Shown piece after piece: positions 53,405-61,892 of a stretch of DNA of 64,000 nt. Each line of letters begins with the position of its first letter. Within the stretch, counting starts at the first letter, position 1. Source of the DNA: Alterisphingorhabdus sp051668705 (GTDB lineage: Bacteria > Pseudomonadota > Alphaproteobacteria > Sphingomonadales > Sphingomonadaceae); contig NZ_CP196351.1 in the NCBI RefSeq assembly GCF_051668705.1, forward strand, positions 1,364,001 through 1,428,000, written 5' to 3'. The notes below the pieces were generated by a model that had not been told where the DNA came from, did no database searches, and saw nothing but the letters and a program-made list of their open reading frames with translations. Position numbers and translations under genes: made by a program.

Positions 53405-54811
53405 TTACATATGATCACTTATTCGCGACAATGATTCATCGCGACCTAGCAGCACCAGAACATCAAATATGCCTGGTGAGCTATTGGCACCGGTCAAGCT
53501 AGCACGCAAAGGCTGCGCAACTTTTCCGAAGCCCAAATTTTCTGTCTCGGCAAACTCTTTAACGACATTCTCCAGATTTTCCAGCGTCCAGTCGTCAAGA
53601 TGCTGCAATTTATCAAATATTTTTTTCAAAAGACCATCTGGAGCAGAGGCTATTGCTGCTTGTGCTTTATCTTCCATTTCCAAAGGCCGCTGTTTGAACA
53701 AAAATGCAGCACCATCAACAAGCTCATGGACAGATTTCGCCCGCATTTTCAGTTGCGGCATCGCAGCAAGAACTGTCTCTTTGCGACTTTGGTTAAACAT
53801 TTCACCATAGCGTTCTTGCAGCATAGGTGTAATCAGTTCAGCAAGACGCTGATCATCTGCTTCGCGCAAATAGATACCATTCATATTGGCCAGTTTTTTG
53901 GGATCAAAGCGTGAAGGTGATTTGCCAACATTATCTAGCGAGAACAGATGAATGGCTTCTTCGCGACTAACGATCTCTTTATCACCATGGCCCCAGCCAA
54001 GCCGTAACAGATAATTGAAAAGAGCCTCGGGCAAAATGCCCATTTCATCGCGATAAGCCTCTACACCCAATGCTCCATGCCGCTTTGAGAGCTTAGCGCC
54101 ATCATTACCATGAATAAGCGGAATATGGGCGTAAACGGGTTCATCCCAGCCCATTGCCCTAACAAGAGCAATTTGACGGAATGCATTGTTAAGATGATCA
54201 TCACCCCGGATGATATGGGTTACCCCCATGTCATAGTCATCAACCACAACGGCGAGCATATATGTCGGACTGCCATCTGAGCGGAGCAGAACATAATCAT
54301 CAATTTCTTCATTGCGCCAGCGGACCTTACCTTGAACCGCATCAGTGATGATGGTTTCGCCCTTTTGTTCTGTTTTTAAACGAACAACATAGGGCGCGCC
54401 GTCAGGCGCTTCACTCGGATCACGATCACGCCAACGACCGTCATAAAGCAAGGGCTTCTTCGCGGCGCGTTGCTCCGCACGCATTGTCTCCAATTCATCG
54501 GCAGTTGCAAAACACTTATAGGCTTTACCAGTATCGAGCAGTGTCTGCACGACTTGAACATGGCGATCTGCCTGAGCACTTTGAAAGACTGGATCTTCGT
54601 CCCAATCAAGCCCGAGCCATTCTAATCCTTCAAGGATGGCGTCAATCGCAGCCTGTGTGGATCGTTCTTTGTCAGTATCCTCAACACGTAAAAGCGCTTT
54701 ACCTCCATGGTGGCGGGCAAAAAGCCAATTGAACAGGGCTGTGCGTGCGCCGCCAATATGGAGAAAGCCAGTAGGCGATGGAGCAAAACGGGTTACTATT
54801 TTTTTGGTCAT
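53405..54811 (-). CDS. gltX: glutamate--tRNA ligase
   Basis: Charges tRNA-Glu. 468 residues. Class I signatures: HIGG in PSPTGFLHIGGARTALF (residues 18-21) and KLSKRHG. GDDHLNNAFRQI is the family's tRNA-binding strand. The C-terminal helical domain is complete. Many alphaproteobacteria have a second copy for tRNA-Gln mischarging; only this one is in view. Confidence 0.96.
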   Translation of the reverse strand: MTKKIVTRFAPSPTGFLHIGGARTALFNWLFARHHGGKALLRVEDTDKERSTQAAIDAILEGLEWLGLDWDEDPVFQSAQADRHVQVVQTLLDTGKAYKCFATADELETMRAEQRAAKKPLLYDGRWRDRDPSEAPDGAPYVVRLKTEQKGETIITDAVQGKVRWRNEEIDDYVLLRSDGSPTYMLAVVVDDYDMGVTHIIRGDDHLNNAFRQIALVRAMGWDEPVYAHIPLIHGNDGAKLSKRHGALGVEAYRDEMGILPEALFNYLLRLGWGHGDKEIVSREEAIHLFSLDNVGKSPSRFDPKKLANMNGIYLREADDQRLAELITPMLQERYGEMFNQSRKETVLAAMPQLKMRAKSVHELVDGAAFLFKQRPLEMEDKAQAAIASAPDGLLKKIFDKLQHLDDWTLENLENVVKEFAETENLGFGKVAQPLRASLTGANSSPGIFDVLVLLGRDESLSRISDHM

Positions 54812-54922
54812 ATTCTCAACGGGCTAACCGCATGGAGCGGCGATGTTAGGGGCATATCTGTTTCGGCATATGGCCTACAGATGGTGGGTAGGGTGCAATT
54901 TGCAACATTCCAATTGCTGTAA

Positions 54923-57088
54923 ATGCGGGTTAGCATGGAGAGGAGGGAGCGACAATTGCCTAACAGCACCATATCAGGTTTTTCTTCTGTAGGTTTAGAT
55001 GCGGAGAAATTTCGTGTGACTTTGGCGCAATGGCTGGAACATGAAAAACCGCAATTGCCTCTGATATCGCCTATAGCTTTTGCCATCGGCATAGGTCTTT
55101 GGTTTGGCTTACCATATCGCGAATATTGGTTGGCTGTCATCATGACCAGCACGATATTGGCTCTTATCAGCTTTGGCGTCGGTTATATCAGGCCGGCAAG
55201 GGCAGTGTCATTCCGCTGGTTAGCCGCAGTTTTTTTGATGATCGCCGCTGGTATGATCGCCATATGGGGCAAATCAATGCTTGTCGGTGCTCAGCCTTTG
55301 GAAAGGCCTTGGGTGGGTGTTCTGGAAGGCACAATCAAAGAGATTGAGAACCTTCCGGCACGCGGGAAAGTTCGTATATATGTCGCGCCTTTGGATGGCC
55401 AGAATTTACCAAAAAATGTGCGTCTCAATATCGATATTGCGAAGTTTGATGTCGCTCCCCTTAATTTAAGATCAGGACAGATTATTGCAGCCCGGGTAAG
55501 ATTGATGCCGCCTAATGGGCCGGTTATTCCCGGCGCCTATGACTTCGCGCAACGCGCATGGTTTGACGGATTGGGAGCCACGGGGACTATATTGGAGCCG
55601 CCACGTATAATATCCAATGTTTCAGATGAGCCTGTCTTTGCCGAATGGCGCAGCAGATTGTCTGCACATGTCTTGGACCAGATACCCGGCTCTGAGGGCG
55701 GCATTGCTGCCACACTGGCCACAGGGGATCGCGGGGGCATTGCTGAAGCCGATGCAGAGGCAATGCGGCGCAGTGGTCTTGCGCATTTGCTCGCGTTAAG
55801 CGGTTTGCATGTAAGCGCGGTGATAGGCGCTGTTTTCCTGATAGTCGTTAAATTGTTGGCGCTATCGCCCGCTTTGGCTTTGCGATATCGATTGCCCATT
55901 ATCGCTGCCTTAGCCGGAGCATTAGCCGGCATGGGATATACAATATTTACCGGAGCAGAAATCCCCACAGTGCGGGCCTGTATAGCGGCTTTACTCATAG
56001 TTGCGGCATTGATTTTGGGGCGGGACCCGTTGTCATTGCGCATGGTCGGCTTCGCCGCCTTTGTAGTGCTTTTGCTATGGCCAGAGGCGTTGATAGGGCC
56101 GAGCTTTCAGATGAGCTTTGGCGCGGTTATAGCGATTATTGCATTATATGATACGCCTATTATGCGGCGGCTTTCGTTACAGAGAGATGAGGGCGATTTT
56201 GCTTTGGTGCCAAAGATCAGCCGCTTCGTGGTCATGCTTTTTTTAACCGGCTTGGTGATTGAAATAACCCTTTTCCCGATTGCTCTCTATCATTTCAACA
56301 AGGCGGGAATATACGGCGCTCTTGCCAATCTTATAGCCATTCCTTTAACCACATTTGTAATAATGCCATTGGAAGCATTGGCATTGCTTGCAGATACTAT
56401 TGGGTTGGGCGGCCCGCTCTGGTGGCTATGTGGTCAGGCTCTGTCATTGCTATTGGGCTTGGCGCGCTTTGTATCGGACGTGCCAGGATCTGCGGTCTTA
56501 TTCTCTTCTATGCCGCTGAGTGCCTTTGTGTTTTTTGTATCGGGCGGGCTGTTGCTCTTTTCCCTGCGCAGTCATTTGCGCTTTGCCGCTATATTTCCCG
56601 TTACTTTTGCCATTATCTTATACATGCAAACGCCATCGCCCGACATCATTATATCCGATGATGGACGACAATTTGCGGTGAGAGATCAAAATGGTGATTA
56701 TCTGCTGCTCAAACCTCAGTCGGATAGCTTTGCGACGGATATGATCCGTGAAGAGGCAGGATTTGACGATTCCGGGCAGGATTTGAAACTCTGGCAGCAG
56801 TCTCGCTGTTCATCAGATTTCTGTACGTTCACTTTGAAAAGCGGCGAACGCAGCTGGTCCATAATGGCTGGCATTAGCAACAATTATGTACCGCTGCGCG
56901 CTCTTGCGGCGGCATGCTCACGCAGCGATATTGTTATAGCCCCAAGACGACTGCCCTATATTTGCAGACCACGATGGCAGAAAATTGATGGCCCCTATTT
57001 GCGCGAAAACGGCGGTGTTGCGATCTATTTTGATCAACAGGAAATCATCACATCACGCCTAAAAACAGATCATGGCTGGCGACAATAA
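54923..57088 (+). CDS. comEC: ComEC/Rec2-type DNA uptake membrane protein
   Basis: Inner-membrane channel for transforming DNA. 721 residues. N-terminal helices and an OB-like DUF4131 domain (about 100-230), the competence domain with LATGDRGGIAEADAEAMRRS and GLAHLLALSGLHVSAVIGAV (about 255-520), and a soluble tail with an incomplete beta-lactamase-like region (DIIISDDGRQFAVRDQNGDY) that lacks the metal-binding HxHxDH motif. This short form is common in alphaproteobacteria. Starts ATGCGGGTTAG; a second ATG lies 12 bases in. Ends 55 bases before the convergent lexA stop. Confidence 0.9.
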   Translation: MRVSMERRERQLPNSTISGFSSVGLDAEKFRVTLAQWLEHEKPQLPLISPIAFAIGIGLWFGLPYREYWLAVIMTSTILALISFGVGYIRPARAVSFRWLAAVFLMIAAGMIAIWGKSMLVGAQPLERPWVGVLEGTIKEIENLPARGKVRIYVAPLDGQNLPKNVRLNIDIAKFDVAPLNLRSGQIIAARVRLMPPNGPVIPGAYDFAQRAWFDGLGATGTILEPPRIISNVSDEPVFAEWRSRLSAHVLDQIPGSEGGIAATLATGDRGGIAEADAEAMRRSGLAHLLALSGLHVSAVIGAVFLIVVKLLALSPALALRYRLPIIAALAGALAGMGYTIFTGAEIPTVRACIAALLIVAALILGRDPLSLRMVGFAAFVVLLLWPEALIGPSFQMSFGAVIAIIALYDTPIMRRLSLQRDEGDFALVPKISRFVVMLFLTGLVIEITLFPIALYHFNKAGIYGALANLIAIPLTTFVIMPLEALALLADTIGLGGPLWWLCGQALSLLLGLARFVSDVPGSAVLFSSMPLSAFVFFVSGGLLLFSLRSHLRFAAIFPVTFAIILYMQTPSPDIIISDDGRQFAVRDQNGDYLLLKPQSDSFATDMIREEAGFDDSGQDLKLWQQSRCSSDFCTFTLKSGERSWSIMAGISNNYVPLRALAAACSRSDIVIAPRRLPYICRPRWQKIDGPYLRENGGVAIYFDQQEIITSRLKTDHGWRQ

Positions 57089-57143
57089 TTTGCTTCAGTG
57101 TTGATAACACACTGCTACTGACCGTCACCAGCCATGAAATATA

Positions 57144-57845
57144 TCAATGATAGCGGCGCAAAAGCCCTGCCAATTGACCCTGAATTTGTACTTCCTGCGG
57201 TGCATATTTCTGGGTTTCAAACTGCGCATTGGCAGGTTCAAGGCAAATTGCGCCATTGTCACGATGTAGATATTTCAATGTTGCTTCTTCTCCATGGACA
57301 AGAGCCACAACAATCTGACCATCACGGGCTGTATCGGTGCGCCTGATGAGCGCGAAATCACCATCAAATATTCCCGCTTCGATCATGGAATCGCCGGATA
57401 CCTCTAGCGCATAATGATCGCCACTGCCCAGCAGTGCTGCCGGAACAGGAAGTGTCGATTGCCCTTCTATAGCTTCGATAGGAACACCTGCAGCGATCCT
57501 TCCGTGAAGCGGTATTTCAATCACATCATTAGCCGCAATAGGCATTGCCTTTTCTACAGGCTTAGTATCACGCTGTGCTGCTGCTGAGGAAAGATTGACA
57601 ACCGTTCCGCCTGTTGGTGCGGCATCACGGCCATCAGGTGACTTCAAAACCTCCAACGCACGGGCGCGATTGGGTAGACGCCGGATAAATCCGCGTTCTT
57701 CCAACGCACTGACCAGGCGGTGAACACCGGATTTGGATTTAAGATTAAGCGCTTCTTTCATCTCTTCAAAAGAGGGAGAAACGCCGCTTTCTTCCAGGCG
57801 GTCCTGAATAAAGCATATGAGCTGATGTTGTTTTTGGGTTAGCAT
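57144..57845 (-). CDS. lexA: LexA SOS repressor
   Basis: Represses DNA-damage genes; RecA triggers its self-cleavage. 233 residues from the ATG at 57845, with GGAG 6 bases upstream. Winged helix (1-65): MLTQKQHQLICFIQDRLEES, KSGVHRLVSALEERGFIRR. Linker about 70-105. Peptidase S24 domain: cleavage site Ala119-Gly120 (GRIAAGVPI), Ser153 in EVSGDSMIEAGI, and Lys191 in EEATLKYLHR. Self-regulated by the SOS box just upstream. Confidence 0.96.
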   Translation of the reverse strand: MLTQKQHQLICFIQDRLEESGVSPSFEEMKEALNLKSKSGVHRLVSALEERGFIRRLPNRARALEVLKSPDGRDAAPTGGTVVNLSSAAAQRDTKPVEKAMPIAANDVIEIPLHGRIAAGVPIEAIEGQSTLPVPAALLGSGDHYALEVSGDSMIEAGIFDGDFALIRRTDTARDGQIVVALVHGEEATLKYLHRDNGAICLEPANAQFETQKYAPQEVQIQGQLAGLLRRYH

Positions 57846-57860
57846 TGCTGTCTCCAAAGT

Positions 57861-57875
57861 GAACGAATGAAGAAC
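57861..57875. promoter_or_regulatory. LexA (SOS) operator
   Basis: GAAC-N7-GAAC at 57861-57864 and 57872-57875 (GTTC-N7-GTTC in the direction of lexA), the direct-repeat operator typical of alphaproteobacteria. It lies 16 bases before the lexA ATG, over or next to the promoter, as expected for autoregulation. Confidence 0.85.
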
Positions 57876-57929
57876 AATTAAGCAACGATATGCATTTGGT
57901 CAAGCAAATTCGTGCTTGATACGTTTTGC

Positions 57930-58742
57930 TTATGTTTCTGGTCCGTTCAATACCTCTCGTGTTGCCATCACCAGATCATCTTTGCGCATCAACGTTTCCC
58001 CGACCAGAAAAGCCTTTATGCCAGCCTTATCAAGCCGCACACAATCATCATGACCAGCTATGCCGCTTTCCGAGACGATAAGATGGTCCTTCGGCACATA
58101 TTGCATCAGCTCTTCGGTCACTGCGAGGTCCGTTACAAAACGTTTCAGATCGCGATTATTAACGCCGATAAGACTGCGGTCCGGATTTGTGTCCAATGCG
58201 AGCGCACGATCAAGCTCTTCACGATTATGCACTTCGATCAACATATCCATGCCGTTTTCCAGTGTTGCATGCGCCAATTCGCGCATCAATATGTCGTCAC
58301 AGGCTGCGACAATGATCAAAATGGCATCGGCACCAAGCGCACGCGATTCCGTTATTTGCCAAGGATCGACCATGAAGTCTTTACGCAAACAGGGCAGGGT
58401 CGTTGCTGCTCTGGCTTGCAACAAATAATCATCATGTCCTTGGAAATAGGGTATATCCGTTAAAACAGAAAGGCAGGATGCACCGCCAGTTTCATAGTCA
58501 CGCGCATGATCAGCAGGAGAGAAATCTTCTCTGATTAAGCCTTTGGATGGGCTTGCTTTTTTCACCTCTGCAATGAGCGCCCACACATTGTTAGCGATGG
58601 TTTTGCGCATATTGGCGACAAAACCGCGTGGTGCAGATTGCGCACTGATCCGCTCCTGCAATAGGCTGTCACTTAAACGCTCTTTGTATAGTGCTACATG
58701 CTCGGCTTTTGCGGCACAAATTTCCTGCAATTTGTTGCTCAT
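57930..58742 (-). CDS. trpC: indole-3-glycerol phosphate synthase
   Basis: Fourth step of tryptophan synthesis; TIM barrel. 270 residues from the ATG at 58742, chosen over 58757 because it gives the ATGA overlap with trpD. Motifs: LIAEVKKASPSKGLIREDF (catalytic Lys), CLRKDFMVDPWQI, LIEVHNREELDRAL, LIGVNNRDLKRF, and VSESGIAGHDD. Monofunctional, not fused to trpF. Confidence 0.95.
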   Translation of the reverse strand: MSNKLQEICAAKAEHVALYKERLSDSLLQERISAQSAPRGFVANMRKTIANNVWALIAEVKKASPSKGLIREDFSPADHARDYETGGASCLSVLTDIPYFQGHDDYLLQARAATTLPCLRKDFMVDPWQITESRALGADAILIIVAACDDILMRELAHATLENGMDMLIEVHNREELDRALALDTNPDRSLIGVNNRDLKRFVTDLAVTEELMQYVPKDHLIVSESGIAGHDDCVRLDKAGIKAFLVGETLMRKDDLVMATREVLNGPET

Positions 58743-59728
58743 AATGCGATCCAGCAATCCAAAAGGGCATTGGCTAGCCCTTTATCAAGCGTTTCTTTAG
58801 CCTCTTCATAGCCATTTTCCCAGCTATCGGCTTCTCCGGCAACCATAAGGGCCGCAGCACTGTTCATGAGCACTGCCTGACGATAAGCATTTTCCTTACC
58901 CAGCAGCATTTTGCGCAAGGCAGCGGCATTATAAACGGCATCACCGCCACGCAGCTCGTCTAGCGCAAAGCGGGGCAGGTCTAAATGTTCGGGCGTAAAT
59001 TGTGTGTCGATGCGTTCATCACCACGTATCTCACTAATGCGGGTCGGGCCGGCAACGGAAATTTCGTCCAACCCTTCTTCGCCAGAAACCACCATCAAAT
59101 GCTTAAAGCCCAATAATTGTGCAGCATCACAATATAGTGAAACCAGATCAGGATGCGCAACGCCGATAAGTTGTCGCTGCACATTGGCAGGGTTGCACAA
59201 TGGCCCCAACAGATTGAAGATTGTGCGGCGACCCAGTTTTTTGCGGATTGGTGCAATGGCACCCAGTGCGGGGTGATGCTGAGGCGCAAAGAAAAATGCG
59301 ATGCCTGGATCATGCAAAAGTGTGGCATTTTCTTCTGCACTGCGATCAAGGCGCACTCCAAGTTGTTCCAAAGTGTCGGCTGTTCCCGCTTTGCTGCTGG
59401 CTGCTCTGTTGCCGTGCTTGGCCATGGGCACACCGCATGCAGCAACCACAAGAGCGACCGCAGTTGAGACATTCAGGCTATGCTGTCCGTCGCCGCCAGT
59501 GCCGCATACATCAATGGCATTTTCAGGAGCGCCGGAAACCGCAATCATACGTTGGCGCATGGCCGTGGCCGCCCCAGCTATTTCTTCGGCAGTTTCGCCG
59601 CGATCCGCCATTTTGATCAATATGTTAGCAATAGTGGCATCATCAAATGCGCCATCGAGCATTTGGCCAAATAGTTGCTGTGCGGTGTCCATGTCCAACG
59701 GTTCGTGCATATTGGGTATAGTCATCAT
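58739..59728 (-). CDS. trpD: anthranilate phosphoribosyltransferase
   Basis: Adds phosphoribose to anthranilate. 329 residues. Motifs: DVCGTGGDGQHSLNVST (PRPP-binding GTGGD), AKHGNRAASSKAGTADTLEQ, and GPLCNPANVQRQLIGV. Overlaps trpG by 4 bases (ATGA) upstream and trpC by 4 downstream. Confidence 0.96.
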   Translation of the reverse strand: MMTIPNMHEPLDMDTAQQLFGQMLDGAFDDATIANILIKMADRGETAEEIAGAATAMRQRMIAVSGAPENAIDVCGTGGDGQHSLNVSTAVALVVAACGVPMAKHGNRAASSKAGTADTLEQLGVRLDRSAEENATLLHDPGIAFFFAPQHHPALGAIAPIRKKLGRRTIFNLLGPLCNPANVQRQLIGVAHPDLVSLYCDAAQLLGFKHLMVVSGEEGLDEISVAGPTRISEIRGDERIDTQFTPEHLDLPRFALDELRGGDAVYNAAALRKMLLGKENAYRQAVLMNSAAALMVAGEADSWENGYEEAKETLDKGLANALLDCWIAL

Positions 59729-60339
59729 GCTGCGGCTTTCGAAGGAACAGGCCCATGTTTGATCTGCGCAATATCAAGGAAATTGGCGAGCAATGCGTGG
59801 CCATATTGCGTGGCGATACTTTCAGGGTGAAACTGCACACCATGAAGCGGCAATTCGCGGTGCCTTAAACCCATAATATGGCCACCGTCAGCATCAGACA
59901 ACCGCGCATTCACAACCAATTGCTCGGGAAAGCCTTCGCTCTGCACAAGCAGGGAATGATAACGTGTTGCGTTAAATGGGGAGGGCAGGTTTCGGAAGAC
60001 GCCGTCATCATCATGCAGCACGGGTGAGGTTTTCCCATGCATAAGGCCGCCACGGTCGACCTTAGCACCAAAATATTGCCCAATTGATTGATGCCCAAGG
60101 CAAACGCCCAATAATGGCAGGCGTGCACTGGCACATGCCTCTACCAGATCAAGCGAAATGCCTGCCTCATTCGGTGTGCAGGGGCCTGGAGAGAGAATGA
60201 TGGCCTGTGGATTGAGCGCTAGTGCTTCTATGGCGGTCAGATCATCATTGCGGACCACTTTGACCTCGACACCCAGCTCCATGACATAATGCACCAGATT
60301 ATAGGTGAAGCTGTCATAATTATCGATCATCAGGATCAT
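59725..60339 (-). CDS. trpG: anthranilate synthase component II (glutamine amidotransferase)
   Basis: Supplies ammonia from glutamine for anthranilate synthesis; partner of TrpE. 204 residues. Class I amidotransferase triad: nucleophile Cys80 in GVCLGHQSIGQ, with His and Glu in VQFHPESIATQYG. MIDNYDSFTYNLVHY and SPGPCTPNEAG are intact. Overlaps both neighbours by ATGA. Confidence 0.96.
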   Translation of the reverse strand: MILMIDNYDSFTYNLVHYVMELGVEVKVVRNDDLTAIEALALNPQAIILSPGPCTPNEAGISLDLVEACASARLPLLGVCLGHQSIGQYFGAKVDRGGLMHGKTSPVLHDDDGVFRNLPSPFNATRYHSLLVQSEGFPEQLVVNARLSDADGGHIMGLRHRELPLHGVQFHPESIATQYGHALLANFLDIAQIKHGPVPSKAAA

Positions 60340-61892
60340 TGGCCAAATCCCCCTTTGCGCGCTTGTGCAACTGCTTCTCTGGCGGCAGCGAACAATGCGC
60401 CAGACTTGGCTTCACATTCGCGCTGTTCATATTCCGGATTGCTATCTGCCACTATGCCAGCGCCTGCTTGCACATGCATCATGCCGCCTTTCAGCACCGC
60501 AGTGCGCAAAACAATACAGCTATCAACGGATCCGTCAGGCGCAAAATACCCGACCGCCCCTGCATATGCGCCGCGCTCTTCCGGCTCTAACTCGGCAATA
60601 ATCTCGCAGGCGCGTACCTTGGGGGCGCCGCTGACTGTTCCTGCGGGAAATCCCGCCATTAATGCATCAACAGCATCTTTATCAGCGGCCAACTTGCCTG
60701 TTACGTTGGAAACAATGTGCATGACGTGACTATAGCGCTCAACCATATAGCTATCAGTAACCGTCACACTATTTGCCTCTGCCACACGCCCAACATCATT
60801 GCGGCCCAGATCAAGCAGCATCAGATGTTCTGCACATTCCTTCGGGTCGGCCAAAAGGCTGACCTCATTCGCGCGATCTTCAGCATCATCGCCGCCGCGT
60901 GGACGCGTGCCGGCAATCGGTCTTATCGTCACTTCACCGTCACGCGACCGGACCAGAATTTCAGGACTGGAACCAATAAGAGCCATATCCGGCAGATCAA
61001 GAAAGAACAGGAAAGGAGAAGGGTTGATGCGGCGCAAAGCGCGATACAGATCCATGGCCCCAAGGGAAAATGGTGTAGAAAAGCGCTGTGCCAACACGAC
61101 TTGAAAAATATCTCCTGCGAGAATATAATCCTTAGCTTTGAGCACCATCTTGAGATAATCTTCCGGCGCTATAGCCGGGGTTATAGTGATATCTGCAATA
61201 TCGTTTTCTGCGCTCTGGTTACTCAGTTCGACAGATTGCGCGAGCATGCGTTCACATTCATCAAGCCGCTCTTGCGCAGCATCAAGGCGCTTTGATATAC
61301 TGCCTTTTTGGTCTTTCCATAGTGGCGCGAGCAAAAACATCTCATCTTTTAAGCGATCCACAATGATAAGCATGGATGGGCGAACAAAGACCATATCAGG
61401 AATATCAAGCGGCGCATTTTCGGAACGTTTTATGGCTTCAACCAGACTGACGGTTTCATAGCCAAAATAACCCACCAAAAAGGCTGCTGCAGGCGGCAAG
61501 TCATCTGGTAGCACCATATGACAGGATTTTGCCAAATTGCGCAGAGCATCCAACGGCCCTTCGTCACATTGGGTGAAAGCATCACGGTCGTGCTGCCACA
61601 TGTAATTAACACAAGCTTCTTTACCTTGGGCGCGGAATAAGAGGTCAGGGTCAAGACCGATCAGGCTATAACGTCCTCTGGTCTCTCCGCCTTCAACTGA
61701 TTCCAGCAAAAAGTCGCCTCTTTCAGGGCGATGCAGGCGCAGAGCTATAGAAACCGCCGTATGGGTGTCTGCCACCAATCTGCGGTATAGGAGCGTGGAT
61801 TGTCCGGCTTCCAATGCATGTTTAGCATTGCTGGATTGAACGTTTATTTGCTCCGACCCGCTGGCATGTATTGCGTCACTTTGTAAGGTCAT
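60336..61892 (-). CDS. trpE: anthranilate synthase component I
   Basis: Makes anthranilate from chorismate. 518 residues. Chorismate-binding motifs: FQVVLAQRFSTPF, PFLFFLDLPDMALIGSSPEI, IRPIAGTRPRGGD, DLGRNDVGRVAE, and GFPAGTVSGAPKVRACEI. The N-terminal regulatory part contains LLESVEGGETRGRYSLIG, matching the Trp feedback site (LLES element). No trp leader peptide was seen because the gene is chained to ppiD by an ATGA overlap. Confidence 0.96.
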   Translation of the reverse strand: MTLQSDAIHASGSEQINVQSSNAKHALEAGQSTLLYRRLVADTHTAVSIALRLHRPERGDFLLESVEGGETRGRYSLIGLDPDLLFRAQGKEACVNYMWQHDRDAFTQCDEGPLDALRNLAKSCHMVLPDDLPPAAAFLVGYFGYETVSLVEAIKRSENAPLDIPDMVFVRPSMLIIVDRLKDEMFLLAPLWKDQKGSISKRLDAAQERLDECERMLAQSVELSNQSAENDIADITITPAIAPEDYLKMVLKAKDYILAGDIFQVVLAQRFSTPFSLGAMDLYRALRRINPSPFLFFLDLPDMALIGSSPEILVRSRDGEVTIRPIAGTRPRGGDDAEDRANEVSLLADPKECAEHLMLLDLGRNDVGRVAEANSVTVTDSYMVERYSHVMHIVSNVTGKLAADKDAVDALMAGFPAGTVSGAPKVRACEIIAELEPEERGAYAGAVGYFAPDGSVDSCIVLRTAVLKGGMMHVQAGAGIVADSNPEYEQRECEAKSGALFAAAREAVAQARKGGFGQ

